Positions 34,292 to 43,369 are shown, counted from the first letter of the stretch. The stretch: DNA of 64,000 bases from an uncultured Clostridia bacterium (GCA_944375955.1 CALWBE010000005.1:1-64000), one strand, 5' to 3'. Notes: generated from the letters alone by a model not told the origin. Numbers and translations are program-made.

Positions 34292-34307
34292 ATCACGGTT
34301 ACTATCA

Positions 34308-34856
34308 ATGAGTAAAGCAATCGGAATGGTTGAACTTCAAACTGTTTCCGCCGGAATACAAAGTGCCGATATGATGCTTAAAACCGCTGAGGTGGAAGTG
34401 ATTGAAAGCCAGCCTGTCTGTCCGGGCAAATACATTGTAATAATTACCGGAGAACTCAGCGCAGTAAAAGCGTCTGTCGATTCTGTAGTTGCAAGATTTG
34501 ATTCCAAAATAATGGGCAGTTTCGTGCTCGGCAATCCGCATGAGTCTATTTTCCCGGCTCTTTACGGAGCAACTAAAGTCGAAGATGTAAAAGCTCTCGG
34601 TGTTCTTGAAACTTTTAATGCCGCTGATATTATTACGGCAGCTGACGCCGCTGCTAAAACTTCTCTCGTAGACCTTATAGAACTCCGTGTCGCACGCGGT
34701 ATGTGCGGAAAGTCATATATGCTCATAACCGGTGATGTCGCTGCTGTTTCCGCCGCTATAGAAAAGGCACAGCAGGAAGTAAGCGAAAACGGTATGCTGC
34801 TTGACAGCTCCATAATTCCTAACCCGGATAAACGTCTTTGGGAATCTATTCTTTGA
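34308..34856 (+). CDS. PduT-like tandem BMC-T shell protein with Fe-S cysteine
   Basis: This 182-residue protein consists of two BMC domains (about 1-88 and 92-182), forming a pseudohexameric trimer. C38 in QPVCPGKY sits at the position that in PduT ligates a 4Fe-4S cluster at the threefold pore, one cysteine per subunit. This with the PduS-like gene just upstream indicates an electron conduit through the shell. The start at 34308 is chosen because the BMC domain begins there (SKAIGMVEL); its ribosome site is weak and is preceded by a hairpin. The in-frame upstream extension looks non-coding. Confidence 0.9.
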   Translation: MSKAIGMVELQTVSAGIQSADMMLKTAEVEVIESQPVCPGKYIVIITGELSAVKASVDSVVARFDSKIMGSFVLGNPHESIFPALYGATKVEDVKALGVLETFNAADIITAADAAAKTSLVDLIELRVARGMCGKSYMLITGDVAAVSAAIEKAQQEVSENGMLLDSSIIPNPDKRLWESIL

Positions 34857-34911
34857 TTTTCATTGCAGTTTTTTATGACGCTACAATAAAATAAGAGGAA
34901 AATAAAGTAAA

Positions 34912-36060
34912 ATGAACACTTTCTGTCTTCCTACAAGCGTATATTTTGATGAAAATGCCCTCGACAAGCTTAAGGAATATAAAAACCTGAATGCCGTTAT
35001 TTTTACAGATCCATTTATGGTTAAAAGCGGAACCGCAAACCGCATAGCTGAAAAATTATCGTCTTGCTCAAATGTTTCGGTTTTCGGCGAAGTTCAGCCG
35101 GATCCTCCTATAGAGCTTATTGCTAAGGGTCTTGATTTTCTGATAAATGCAAACGCTGACATAGTAGTAGCTCTCGGCGGCGGGTCGTCTATAGACGCAG
35201 CCAAAGCCGTGATACTTATGGCTAAACGCTCAGGCAAAAAACAAAATATTAAGCTTATCGCCGTTCCTACAACAAGCGGAACGGGTTCGGAAGTAACTCA
35301 ATTTGCCGTAATAACAGACAAGTCCGCCGGGGTAAAATATCCTCTCGTACATGAGGATCTGCAGCCTGATGTTGCAATTCTCGATCCGGAGCTTGTACGC
35401 ACGGCTCCGCCTTCAATAACCGCGGATACCGGATTTGATGTTATGACACATGCGCTTGAAGCCTATATTTCTACTTCTGCAAACGAGTTCTCCGATGCGC
35501 TTGCCGAAAAGGCTCTTGAACTTGCTTTTAAATATCTTCCACAGGCTTACAAAGACGGCAATGATCTTTATGCGCGTGATAAAATGCACAAAGCTTCATG
35601 TCTTGCCGGAATGTCGTTTAATATTGTAAGTCTCGGTGTAAATCACGGTATCGCTCATGCACTTGGAGCAAAATTTCACATTCCTCATGGCAGAGCAAAC
35701 GCTATGCTCTTGCCTCATGTTATGAGATACAATGCAGATCTTCCGGCAGCTTTTGTTTCAGGTAATACAAATTATACAAAAGCCGCCGTAAAACTTGCAA
35801 AAATCGCCGGTATAGCCGGAATAAAATCTGCTAACATTAAGCTTGCGGTAAATTCTTTATGCGATTATATCGCTGCGATGGAACGCAGCTGCGGAATTCC
35901 TGAAACTCTTGCCAAAGCGGGAGTATCAAAGGATGATTATGAAGCAAACAAAGAATCAATAATAACAAGCGCTCTTAATGACGCTTGTACCGCTGCAAAT
36001 CCGAGAAAAATAACACGTGACAGTGTTAATGAAATACTTTCGTTTATCGACAGATTTTAA
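34912..36060 (+). CDS. Iron-containing alcohol dehydrogenase (PduQ/FucO-like)
   Basis: This 382-residue group III dehydrogenase has the NAD-binding GGGSSIDAAK and the iron-site region MTHALEAY and NHGIAHALGAKFHIPHGRANA. It is the last gene of the BMC operon and precedes a strong hairpin. PduQ-like enzymes reduce propanal to 1-propanol, and FucO-like enzymes reduce lactaldehyde to 1,2-propanediol. Sequence reading alone does not decide between them. No encapsulation peptide is visible at either end. Confidence 0.9.
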   Translation: MNTFCLPTSVYFDENALDKLKEYKNLNAVIFTDPFMVKSGTANRIAEKLSSCSNVSVFGEVQPDPPIELIAKGLDFLINANADIVVALGGGSSIDAAKAVILMAKRSGKKQNIKLIAVPTTSGTGSEVTQFAVITDKSAGVKYPLVHEDLQPDVAILDPELVRTAPPSITADTGFDVMTHALEAYISTSANEFSDALAEKALELAFKYLPQAYKDGNDLYARDKMHKASCLAGMSFNIVSLGVNHGIAHALGAKFHIPHGRANAMLLPHVMRYNADLPAAFVSGNTNYTKAAVKLAKIAGIAGIKSANIKLAVNSLCDYIAAMERSCGIPETLAKAGVSKDDYEANKESIITSALNDACTAANPRKITRDSVNEILSFIDRF

Positions 36061-36077
36061 TTGTAAGTTAACTACAA

Positions 36078-36125
36078 ACATAATTTTATGACCTGCGGTA
36101 AAAACGGCAGGTCATAAAATTATGT
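36078..36125 (+). terminator. Perfect 19-base inverted repeat, end of BMC operon
   Basis: ACATAATTTTATGACCTGC (36078-36096) pairs perfectly with its complement (36107-36125) across a ten-base loop. It lies 18 bases after the last BMC gene and 62 bases before mntP. A true T-tract is short, so it could also act as an RNA stabiliser. Confidence 0.75.
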
Positions 36126-36187
36126 TAAAATTTAATGTGCGCTTCGATAAAATGAAGGTATATTACTCAAAAGGAATTTATTACAAT

Positions 36188-36808
36188 ATGGGAATACTTG
36201 AAATATTTTTCACCGGCATCGGTCTTTCGATGGATGCGCTTGCCGTATCCGTATGCAAGGGACTTTCAATAAAAAAACTCCGTTTCAATACCGCTTTTAT
36301 GATTGCGTTCTTTTTCGGAATTTTTCAGGCTGCAATGCCGCTTATAGGCTGGCTTTTGGGAATACGCTTTAAGCAATATATAGAAACGTTTGATCATTGG
36401 ATAGCTTTTGGTCTTCTGTTATTCATAGGCGGTAAAATGCTTGCAGATTCCTTTAAAAATGATGATCCTGAAGTATCCAAAACAAATTCCTGCAATGAGA
36501 GCAAAATCAACATAAAAGAGCTTACCGTTCTCGCGGTCGCTACAAGCATAGATGCTCTTGCAGTAGGTATAGCAATGGCATGTCTTGAAGGCGGTATAAA
36601 TATTTTTGCAGCAATATCCGTCATCGGCGTCACAACTTTTGTCCTTTGTCTTATAGGTGTTTTTGCCGGAAATAGATTCGGCAATCATCTTGAGAAAAAT
36701 GCATCTATTGCCGGGGGAACAATCCTTATACTTATAGGTATGAAAATCCTTCTTGAGCATCTCGGCATACTAGACAGATTTTTTAACTGGCTTACAAAAA
36801 TATTTTAA
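36188..36808 (+). CDS. mntP: Manganese efflux pump MntP
   Basis: This 206-residue membrane protein matches MntP (DUF204), with six hydrophobic segments in two repeats. Each half carries the conserved aspartate motif: GLSMDALAVSVCKGL and VATSIDALAVGIAMA. It exports manganese. The start at 36188 is preceded by aaaagga; an earlier in-frame ATG adds 22 residues overlapping the hairpin and is unlikely. No yybP-ykoY manganese riboswitch is recognisable in the leader. Confidence 0.93.
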   Translation: MGILEIFFTGIGLSMDALAVSVCKGLSIKKLRFNTAFMIAFFFGIFQAAMPLIGWLLGIRFKQYIETFDHWIAFGLLLFIGGKMLADSFKNDDPEVSKTNSCNESKINIKELTVLAVATSIDALAVGIAMACLEGGINIFAAISVIGVTTFVLCLIGVFAGNRFGNHLEKNASIAGGTILILIGMKILLEHLGILDRFFNWLTKIF

Positions 36809-36823
36809 AGGGCGGTAATTAAA

Positions 36824-37306
36824 ATGAAGAATACTTCTTTGTGCTATATCGAAAAAAACGGAAAATATCTAATGCTACACCGCACAAAAAAAGAAAACGA
36901 TGAAAATCGCGACAAATGGATAGGTATCGGTGGAAAATTCGAAGACGGCGAAAGTCCAGAAGAATGTATGCTACGTGAAGTTTATGAGGAAACAGGCCTT
37001 AAAATAACTGATTACAAATTCAGAGCCGTCATAACATTTGTAAATGATATTTATCAAACTGAATATATGCATTTGTTTACTGCAAGCGGTTTCACGGGAA
37101 ATATTTCCGAGTGTAGTGAAGGCGAACTTGAGTGGGTAGAAAAGGAAAAACTTTATGATCTTGCATTATGGGAAGGTGATAAAATCTTTCTTCGTCTTAT
37201 ATCAGATAACAATCACCCGTTTTTTTCTCTTAAACTTGTATACAGTAAAGACAAATTGAAGGATGCAATACTTAACGGCAAAAAAATTTTAAAAAATAAA
37301 ATTTAA
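36824..37306 (+). CDS. Nudix hydrolase, MutT-like
   Basis: This 160-residue protein has the full Nudix box, starting GGKFEDGE and ending REVYEETGL. Such enzymes in Firmicutes often hydrolyse 8-oxo-dGTP or related nucleotides. It follows mntP by 15 bases, so the two may be co-transcribed. The substrate is not decided by sequence. Confidence 0.9.
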   Translation: MKNTSLCYIEKNGKYLMLHRTKKENDENRDKWIGIGGKFEDGESPEECMLREVYEETGLKITDYKFRAVITFVNDIYQTEYMHLFTASGFTGNISECSEGELEWVEKEKLYDLALWEGDKIFLRLISDNNHPFFSLKLVYSKDKLKDAILNGKKILKNKI

Positions 37307-37310
37307 ATAC

Positions 37311-37339
37311 TTGAAAAATCAAATATTATGTGATATACT
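37311..37339 (+). promoter_or_regulatory. Promoter of the pheST T-box transcript
   Basis: TTGAAA (37311-37316) and TATACT (37334-37339) are 17 bases apart. They lie immediately after the Nudix gene stop and about 40 bases before the T-box leader. Confidence 0.7.
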
Positions 37340-37382
37340 TATAAAAATCAATAGAATATTTATAAATCTTGATTTAAACACG

Positions 37383-37645
37383 ATGAAAAAGAGCGCCGCG
37401 TTCACGGCAGATATTTAAAGAGAGGATTCGGTCGGTGAAAGAATCTTATCTGAGAACGTCAGGCTTTTCGCTTTGGAGTGGTGCGGATGAATTATTAAAT
37501 AAAGTAGTCCGCAACGGTATGCCACGTTACGGCAATAAAGCTTTGTTGAGCTTAAAGTGTGCCTTTTAAGGCAAATCAGGGTGGTACCGCGGCATAATGT
37601 CATAATGTCGTCCCTATGGTTATTTATCCATGGGGTTTTTTTGTT
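37383..37645 (+). ncRNA. T-box riboswitch (Phe) controlling pheST
   Basis: The leader shows a stem I with the GATTC/GAATC distal hairpin (around 37427-37445), a likely UUC phenylalanine specifier at 37467-37469, and the invariant antiterminator AGGGTGGTACCGCGG at 37578-37592. A terminator hairpin (CCCTATGG with CCATGGGG) and a T-run follow at about 37612-37642. Uncharged tRNA-Phe would stabilise the antiterminator and allow pheST transcription. The specifier assignment is from position and from the downstream gene. Confidence 0.92.
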
Positions 37646-37713
37646 TTTCCGTGACTTAACACTGAAAAAAATAGGCAAAAATAAAATATATTATCATAAA
37701 AAGGAGTTACATC

Positions 37714-38748
37714 ATGAAAGAAAAGCTTCATGCGCTATATGCCAAAGCAATGGAAGAAGTTGCTTCATTGAACACATCAGATGAACAAATTTCAAAAAGC
37801 CTTGAAGATTTTAAAGTAAAGTATCTTGGCAAAAAAAGCGAACTTGTATCTATAATGAAGGAAATGGGTTCGTTATCAAAGGAAGAGCGCCCTATAATGG
37901 GACAGCTTGCAAATGATGTCAGAAGTAAAATTGAAAAAGCATACGGCGAAGCTAAAGAAAAAGTGTCAAAACTTGAACTTGCAGCAAAGCTTCAGGCTGA
38001 AACGATCGACGTTACTCTTCCCGGAAAATGCATAGCACCCGGTAAAGCTCATCCTATAAGCGCCGTTCAGAGCGAAATAGAAGATATTTTTATAGGTCTT
38101 GGTTTTGAAATTGTAGACGGACCGGAAGTTGAATACGATTATTATAATTTTACTGCCCTTAATATTCCTCCGGAGCACCCTGCAAGAGACACTCAGGATA
38201 CTTTCTATATAAATTCTAATGTTCTTTTGCGCACTCAGACATCGTCTGTACAAATCCATGTAATGGAAAATAAAAAGCCTCCTATCCGTGTTATCTCTCC
38301 GGGAAGAGTTTATCGTTCTGACGCGATAGACGCTACTCACTCACCTATGTTTCATCAGGTAGAAGGCCTTGTCGTCGATAAAGGTATTACTATGGGAGAT
38401 CTGAAAGGTACACTTGAACTGTTTTCTCAAAATATGTTTGGAGAAAATACAAAAATACGTTTTCGTCCTCATCATTTTCCTTTCACAGAACCGTCTGCTG
38501 AAGTCGATGTTTCATGTTTTGCCTGCGGCGGAAAAGGCTGCCGCCTGTGCAAAGGAGAAGGCTGGATAGAAATTCTCGGGGCCGGTATGGTTCATCCAGA
38601 CGTTTTAAAAAGATGCGGTATCGATCCTGAAGAATATTCGGGCTTTGCCTTCGGTATGGGTATTGAGCGTATTGTTATGAAAAAATACAATATTGATGAT
38701 ATGCGTTTGCTTTATGAAAACGATATTCGTTTTCTGTCACAGTTTTAA
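37714..38748 (+). CDS. pheS: Phenylalanyl-tRNA synthetase alpha subunit
   Basis: This 344-residue class II synthetase subunit has an N-terminal coiled coil (about 1-90), motif 1 near [17 protein letters not shown], motif 2 [28 protein letters not shown] and motif 3 [13 protein letters not shown]. It contains the two CxxC-like pairs around [12 protein letters not shown] common in bacterial PheS. It pairs with PheT as an alpha2-beta2 enzyme. It lies just after the Phe T-box, with ribosome site aaggag. Confidence 0.97.
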   Translation: MKEKLHALYAKAMEEVASLNTSDEQISKSLEDFKVKYLGKKSELVSIMKEMGSLSKEERPIMGQLANDVRSKIEKAYGEAKEKVSKLELAAKLQAETIDVTLPGKCIAPGKAHPISAVQSEIEDIFIGLGFEIVDGPEVEYDYYNFTALNIPPEHPARDTQDTFYINSNVLLRTQTSSVQIHVMENKKPPIRVISPGRVYRSDAIDATHSPMFHQVEGLVVDKGITMGDLKGTLELFSQNMFGENTKIRFRPHHFPFTEPSAEVDVSCFACGGKGCRLCKGEGWIEILGAGMVHPDVLKRCGIDPEEYSGFAFGMGIERIVMKKYNIDDMRLLYENDIRFLSQF

Positions 38749-38763
38749 GGAGGTGTAACTTAT

Positions 38764-41139
38764 ATGGTTTTATCTATGAATTGGCTTTCTGATTATGTAA
38801 AAATAAACGCATCTCCAAAAGAATTCTCAGACCGTATGACAGATACAGGTTCAAAAGTTGAAGGTTTTGAAGTTCTCGGAGAAAAAATTAAAAATGTTGT
38901 CGTAGGAAAAATTCTTTCGATCGAGAAACATCCAGACTCTGATCACCTTCTTATATGTCAGATAGATGAAGGTACGGGAGACTCCGTTCAGATTATTACA
39001 GGAGCTCACAATATTTCTGTAGGTGATCTTGTGCCTGTTGCAAAACATGATTCATATCTCCCTGACGGAACTCATATCAAATCCGGAAAGCTCAGAGGGC
39101 TGCCTTCTAACGGAATGTTATGTTCTTTAGGTGAGCTTGGACTTACAAGTCATGATTTCCCTTATGCGCAGGAAGATGGAATTTTTATTCTCCAGGAAGA
39201 CTGTAAACCGGGTGACGATATACGCGATGTACTCGATCTCAACGATATTGTCGTCGAATTTGAAATAACTCCCAACCGCCCCGACTGTCTTTCTGTTATT
39301 GGTCTTGCAAGAGAAGCGGCAGCCTCTTATAATGTTCCCATGACTCTTTCAAAACCAAGAGTAAAAAATGTATCGAAAGACAATATAAATGATTATCTTT
39401 CAGTTGAGGTAAAAGATAACGATCTTTGTCCAAGATATACTGCAAGAATGGTAAAAAATATTAAAATAAAGCCGTCTCCCAAGTGGCTTCGTACACGCCT
39501 GCGTAACAGCGGAGTACGTCCCATAAATAATATTGTCGACATAACAAACTATGTTTGCTTAGAATACGGTCAGCCTATGCATGCCTTTGACTATGAGTAT
39601 CTCAAAGGCGGGAAAATAATAGTACGCCGCGCTGAAAAAGGCGAAAAAATAACAACGCTTGATGACATTGAAAGAAATTTAAGTGAAAAAATGCTTGTTA
39701 TTTCCGACGCTGAAAAAGCTGTTGCCATTGCCGGAGTAATGGGCGGTCAAAACAGTGAAATCAACAACGATACAAAAACTATAGTTTTTGAAAGCGCAAA
39801 TTTTTACGGTCCGTCAGTAAGAACAACCTCGCGCAGTATAGGCTTAAGAACTGAGGCAAGCGGAAGATATGAAAAAGGACTCGATCCGGAAAATACACTA
39901 CCCGCTGTTGAAAGAGCATGCGAACTTATCGAGCTCTTGGATGCCGGAGAAGTTGTAGACGGAATAATTGACGTTTATGGGAAAAAGGCTGTTCAGGCAG
40001 AAATTGACTTTGAGCCTGAAAAAATAAACCGTTTTCTCGGAACTGAAATTCCTGAAAAGTTTATGCTTGATACTTTTAAAATGCTGGATATTGAATATAA
40101 AAACGGGAAACTTTATCCCCCGTCATTCAGAGCTGATTTGCTCTGTATGCAGGATATTGCCGAAGAAGTTGTGAGAATATACGGATATAATGCTATCAAA
40201 TCATCTAAATTTGTAGCTGAATCTCTTGTAGGAAGGCGCAATGACAGGCAAAAATATCTTGCTGATATAAATAGACTGCTTAGGGGCCTTGGTCTTTATG
40301 AAATACAGACATATTCGTTTATAAGTCCTAAATATTATGAAAAGATAAATCTGCCGGAAGAAAAACGCCGCTCTGTTATCATCTCAAATCCCTTGGGTGA
40401 GGATACAAGCGTTATGAGAACAACTGCTCTTCCGGGTATGCTTGAAGCACTTTCCACAAACCGAAGAAAAAGAATAAGTTCATGCGGACTTTACGAAATG
40501 GCAAAGATTTATATTCCTAAGGAAGAAGATTCCCTGGCAGAAGAACGCATATCCACAACAATAGTTTTTTATGGCTCAGGAGACTTCTATACGATAAAAG
40601 GGTATATAGAAGAACTGCTTGCTATGTCAGGAATAAAAAAATACAATGTTTCGGCAGAAAAAAATAATCCGTCTTATCATCCCGGAAGATGCGCTGCTTT
40701 TTCGGTTAACGACAAGGTAATTGCAATAATAGGTCAATTACATCCATCTGTAATGGGAAATTATGATTTCGACTGCCCCGTCTATGCTGCAGAAATAGAT
40801 ACTGAATATCTTATAACTGCAAAAAATACCGTACGCGAATATAAGCCGCTTCCTAAATTTCCTGCTATAACAAGAGATCTGTCTTTAGTTTGCGAAAAAT
40901 CTCTTGAAGCTGGTACTATTCAAAAAGCTATATCAAAATATGCCGGAAATCTTCTTGAATCAGTTTCTGTATTCGATGTGTATACGGATGCAAAACTTGG
41001 CGAAAATAAGAAAAGTATTGCTTACAGTCTTGCTCTGCGCTCACCCGATAAGACACTTTCAGATGAAGAAGGCGACAATGTAGTTGAAAAGATTCTTAAA
41101 GGTCTTGAAAAAGACTTTGATATTAAACTTAGAAGCTGA
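38764..41139 (+). CDS. pheT: Phenylalanyl-tRNA synthetase beta subunit
   Basis: This 791-residue subunit has an N-terminal tRNA-binding OB domain (about 40-150, ILSIEKHPDSDHLLICQID), the B3/B4 editing domain, B5 (about 400-475), the catalytic-like core, and the C-terminal anticodon-binding FDX-ACB domain starting near YKPLPKFPAITRDLSLV. Length is standard. It follows pheS by 15 bases and is followed by a terminator. Confidence 0.97.
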   Translation: MVLSMNWLSDYVKINASPKEFSDRMTDTGSKVEGFEVLGEKIKNVVVGKILSIEKHPDSDHLLICQIDEGTGDSVQIITGAHNISVGDLVPVAKHDSYLPDGTHIKSGKLRGLPSNGMLCSLGELGLTSHDFPYAQEDGIFILQEDCKPGDDIRDVLDLNDIVVEFEITPNRPDCLSVIGLAREAAASYNVPMTLSKPRVKNVSKDNINDYLSVEVKDNDLCPRYTARMVKNIKIKPSPKWLRTRLRNSGVRPINNIVDITNYVCLEYGQPMHAFDYEYLKGGKIIVRRAEKGEKITTLDDIERNLSEKMLVISDAEKAVAIAGVMGGQNSEINNDTKTIVFESANFYGPSVRTTSRSIGLRTEASGRYEKGLDPENTLPAVERACELIELLDAGEVVDGIIDVYGKKAVQAEIDFEPEKINRFLGTEIPEKFMLDTFKMLDIEYKNGKLYPPSFRADLLCMQDIAEEVVRIYGYNAIKSSKFVAESLVGRRNDRQKYLADINRLLRGLGLYEIQTYSFISPKYYEKINLPEEKRRSVIISNPLGEDTSVMRTTALPGMLEALSTNRRKRISSCGLYEMAKIYIPKEEDSLAEERISTTIVFYGSGDFYTIKGYIEELLAMSGIKKYNVSAEKNNPSYHPGRCAAFSVNDKVIAIIGQLHPSVMGNYDFDCPVYAAEIDTEYLITAKNTVREYKPLPKFPAITRDLSLVCEKSLEAGTIQKAISKYAGNLLESVSVFDVYTDAKLGENKKSIAYSLALRSPDKTLSDEEGDNVVEKILKGLEKDFDIKLRS

Positions 41140-41171
41140 TAAGTTTAAATTATATCATTATATCTGAAAAT

Positions 41172-41220
41172 TACTGCGGAAATAACTGTTTGCTGACGTT
41201 TTTCCGCAGTATATTTCTTT
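41172..41220 (+). terminator. Intrinsic terminator of pheST
   Basis: TACTGCGGAAA (41172-41182) pairs with TTTCCGCAGTA (41201-41211), followed by a T-rich run. Confidence 0.85.
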
Positions 41221-41328
41221 TTATTCATAATAAAATTAAAAAATTATTGATTTTTAATAAAATACTATTGCATTTATTGGGTAAATATATTATCATATAT
41301 ATATTAAGCAGGAGAATGGAGTGATATT

Positions 41329-41586
41329 ATGCAATTATCTAAAAAGAATAAAACTATTACTTTTTCTACAGCAAAACTGGAAAAAGAAATGGAAATGAAA
41401 AGTATTCTTACCAGTGTTTACGATTCTCTTAAAGAAAAGGGGTATGATCCTATAAATCAAATTGTAGGTTATATACTTTCGGAAGATCCAACCTATATTA
41501 CCAATTATAATAATGCACGCGCTCTTATACGCAAGATAGACCGTGACGAGCTTATGCGCGCGCTTGTAAGCTATTATTTGCAATGA
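41329..41586 (+). CDS. ireB: IreB family regulatory phosphoprotein
   Basis: This 85-residue protein belongs to the IreB/DUF965 family, a substrate of the PASTA kinase IreK in enterococci that affects antimicrobial tolerance. The segment [27 protein letters not shown] is near invariant, and the N-terminal threonines (ITFST) are at the phosphorylated position. The next gene is unusual: ireB normally precedes ruvX (yqgF), which is not here. Confidence 0.93.
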   Translation: MQLSKKNKTITFSTAKLEKEMEMKSILTSVYDSLKEKGYDPINQIVGYILSEDPTYITNYNNARALIRKIDRDELMRALVSYYLQ

Positions 41587-41659
41587 TTTCCTGATTTTTG
41601 CAAAAAAACCGATATCACTCTTTATTTTCTTTCATATTTGCTCGGAGGTCATAATACAT

Positions 41660-41941
41660 ATGGAACAAAATATTTTAACATACAAAGGTCAGCCTTTGGC
41701 GCGCTGCGGTAATAAAATATACTACGGTGATCCGTCACAAAAGGCAATACTTGTCTTGACTATACTTGAATCAAAAACCCAAAACGGTGATGATGTTCCT
41801 TCAAGAGTTCTGATTCAGATACAAAGCACCGATCCGGCTCTTGAGCTAAGTCCTAAAAAAATTATAAAAGAAGCAGAAAAATCTACTCTTTCTGATGCAA
41901 TAGAGATTGGAACAATCTGGCTTCAGAGAGAATTAAAATAA
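41660..41941 (+). CDS. Small conserved-looking protein of unknown function
   Basis: I do not recognise this 93-residue protein. It has no signal peptide or membrane segment. A strand-rich N-terminus (ILTYKGQPLARCGNKIYYGD) is followed by a putative helix near the C-terminus. The ribosome site cggaggt is good and the frame is clean. It lies between ireB and a capA-like gene, where ruvX and DUF1292 genes often stand in other Clostridia, and a hairpin follows it, so it probably ends an ireB transcript. Confidence 0.75.
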   Translation: MEQNILTYKGQPLARCGNKIYYGDPSQKAILVLTILESKTQNGDDVPSRVLIQIQSTDPALELSPKKIIKEAEKSTLSDAIEIGTIWLQRELK

Positions 41942-41950
41942 ATCATACTA

Positions 41951-41984
41951 AATTCCTGCGAATTTTCTTTGCAGGAATTTTTAA
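41951..41984 (+). terminator. Intrinsic terminator after the ireB pair
   Basis: AATTCCTGC (41951-41959) pairs with GCAGGAATT (41971-41979), followed by TTTAATAAA. It ends ten bases before the ribosome site of the capA-like gene. Confidence 0.75.
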
Positions 41985-42005
41985 TAAATATTATTGGAGG
42001 CAACA

Positions 42006-43349
42006 ATGAAAAACAAAAAAAATAATTCTAACACCCCTTTTTTTCTTATTATAATGATTCCCCTTTTACTCGTTCTTATTTTCGCTTTGGTTGCCGCTTC
42101 AAAATCAGGAGGATTGTACGAAGTCTCAGACAACAATTCAGATATTACGGATATTGACTCACAGAAAAATCAAAATTTAGATGAAACAAAGCATTCCGGA
42201 CAAAATAAAATAGATAATGAAGTAATCCCTGAACCTAAGAAGGAATACAGAAACATAACTTTTGCTGCTGCCGGTGATATACTCGTTCATACGAACGTAT
42301 ACAAATATGCGTCACAACTTGCACAAGGTACGGATGCCGAATATGATTTTAAACCAATGTTTGCAAATATAAAAGAAATAATATCGTCGGCAGATCTCGC
42401 ATATGTTAATCAGGAAACCCCCTGTGCAGGTAAAGAGCGCGGATATTCCGGATATCCGACCTTTAACACTCCCGACGAAATAGCCGACGCCGTGCTGGAT
42501 ACCGGTTTTGATATAGTAAATATAGCAAACAACCACATGTTAGATAAAGGAGAGAGCGGTCTTGCACGCAACATAGACTTTTGGAGCTCTAAAGATATAA
42601 CTCTCCTCGGCGGATTTAAAAATGAAGAAGATTATAATACAATAAGAATAGTTGAACAAGACGGTGTTAAAATAGCTTTTCTTTCTTACACATACGGCAC
42701 AAACTATCTTGTGCTTCCTGCCTCAAGCGAATATGTAATTCCTTATGAGAACGCAGATGAAATCGACAGGCAGACTAAGGAAGCGCGCGAGCTTGCGGAT
42801 GTCGTCATAGTTTCAATGCACTGGGGAAATGAAGACAATTTTACCCCAAGTGAAAATCAGAAAAATCTTGCCCAGCTTATGGCAAACAACGGCGTTGACG
42901 TAATACTCGGAATGCACCCTCATGTTCTTCAGCCTATTGAATGGATTGATCGTCCCGACGGAGGCAAAACTTTATGCGTATATTCTTTAGGAAATCTCAT
43001 ATCTACAATGATGTACGGAAGAAATATGTTAGGCGGAATCGTCACATTTGAAATAAATGAGACCGACAACGGATTTTTAATTGAAAATGTCGAGCTTATA
43101 CCAACCATGACATATTATCAAAGCGGTTTTTCTTCGCCCACTATTTATCTCTATAAAGATTTCACACCGGAAATGCAGGCAAATCATGGTGCGCACCGCT
43201 ATGACAGCTATATGTCGCAAAGCTATCTTGACAATATTATAAAGACCACTATTGACAGACAGTTTATAAAAGACAGCTTTTATGACACGATATACGGGGA
43301 AACAAATACTTCAGTCAATACTGACTCTACAAACTCAAGCGCAGCGTGA
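42006..43349 (+). CDS. CapA family metallophosphatase-like protein
   Basis: This 447-residue protein has an N-terminal membrane anchor (about 10-30), a charged linker, and a CapA/PgsA-type domain from about residue 80. Family motifs are AAAGDILVH, NIANNHMLDKG, VSMHWGNED and GMHPHVLQPIE, which form a two-metal site. CapA proteins are linked to poly-gamma-glutamate capsules, but many lone copies have unknown roles, and no capBC genes are present here. The ATG at 42006 follows the ribosome site ttggagg; the in-frame TTG at 41994 is part of that site. Confidence 0.88.
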   Translation: MKNKKNNSNTPFFLIIMIPLLLVLIFALVAASKSGGLYEVSDNNSDITDIDSQKNQNLDETKHSGQNKIDNEVIPEPKKEYRNITFAAAGDILVHTNVYKYASQLAQGTDAEYDFKPMFANIKEIISSADLAYVNQETPCAGKERGYSGYPTFNTPDEIADAVLDTGFDIVNIANNHMLDKGESGLARNIDFWSSKDITLLGGFKNEEDYNTIRIVEQDGVKIAFLSYTYGTNYLVLPASSEYVIPYENADEIDRQTKEARELADVVIVSMHWGNEDNFTPSENQKNLAQLMANNGVDVILGMHPHVLQPIEWIDRPDGGKTLCVYSLGNLISTMMYGRNMLGGIVTFEINETDNGFLIENVELIPTMTYYQSGFSSPTIYLYKDFTPEMQANHGAHRYDSYMSQSYLDNIIKTTIDRQFIKDSFYDTIYGETNTSVNTDSTNSSAA

Positions 43350-43369
43350 TTTTACGGCGGTAATTGCAG

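Noticed and set aside
34215-34307. In-frame upstream extension of the pduT-like protein
   Set aside because: The extra 31 residues have no shell-protein similarity, overlap four RNA hairpins, and lack a ribosome site; the BMC domain begins at 34308.
36078-36125. Inverted repeat as attachment site or mobile-element end
   Set aside because: It is a single hairpin after an operon with no recombinase or target duplication nearby; a transcription terminator or mRNA stabiliser is simpler.
36061-36187. yybP-ykoY manganese riboswitch before mntP
   Set aside because: The conserved motifs of that riboswitch are not visible; the region is taken up by the operon-end hairpin.
37557-37784. ORF spanning the T-box terminator and the start of pheS
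   Set aside because: It lies in the riboswitch and runs out of frame into pheS; it is a chance frame.
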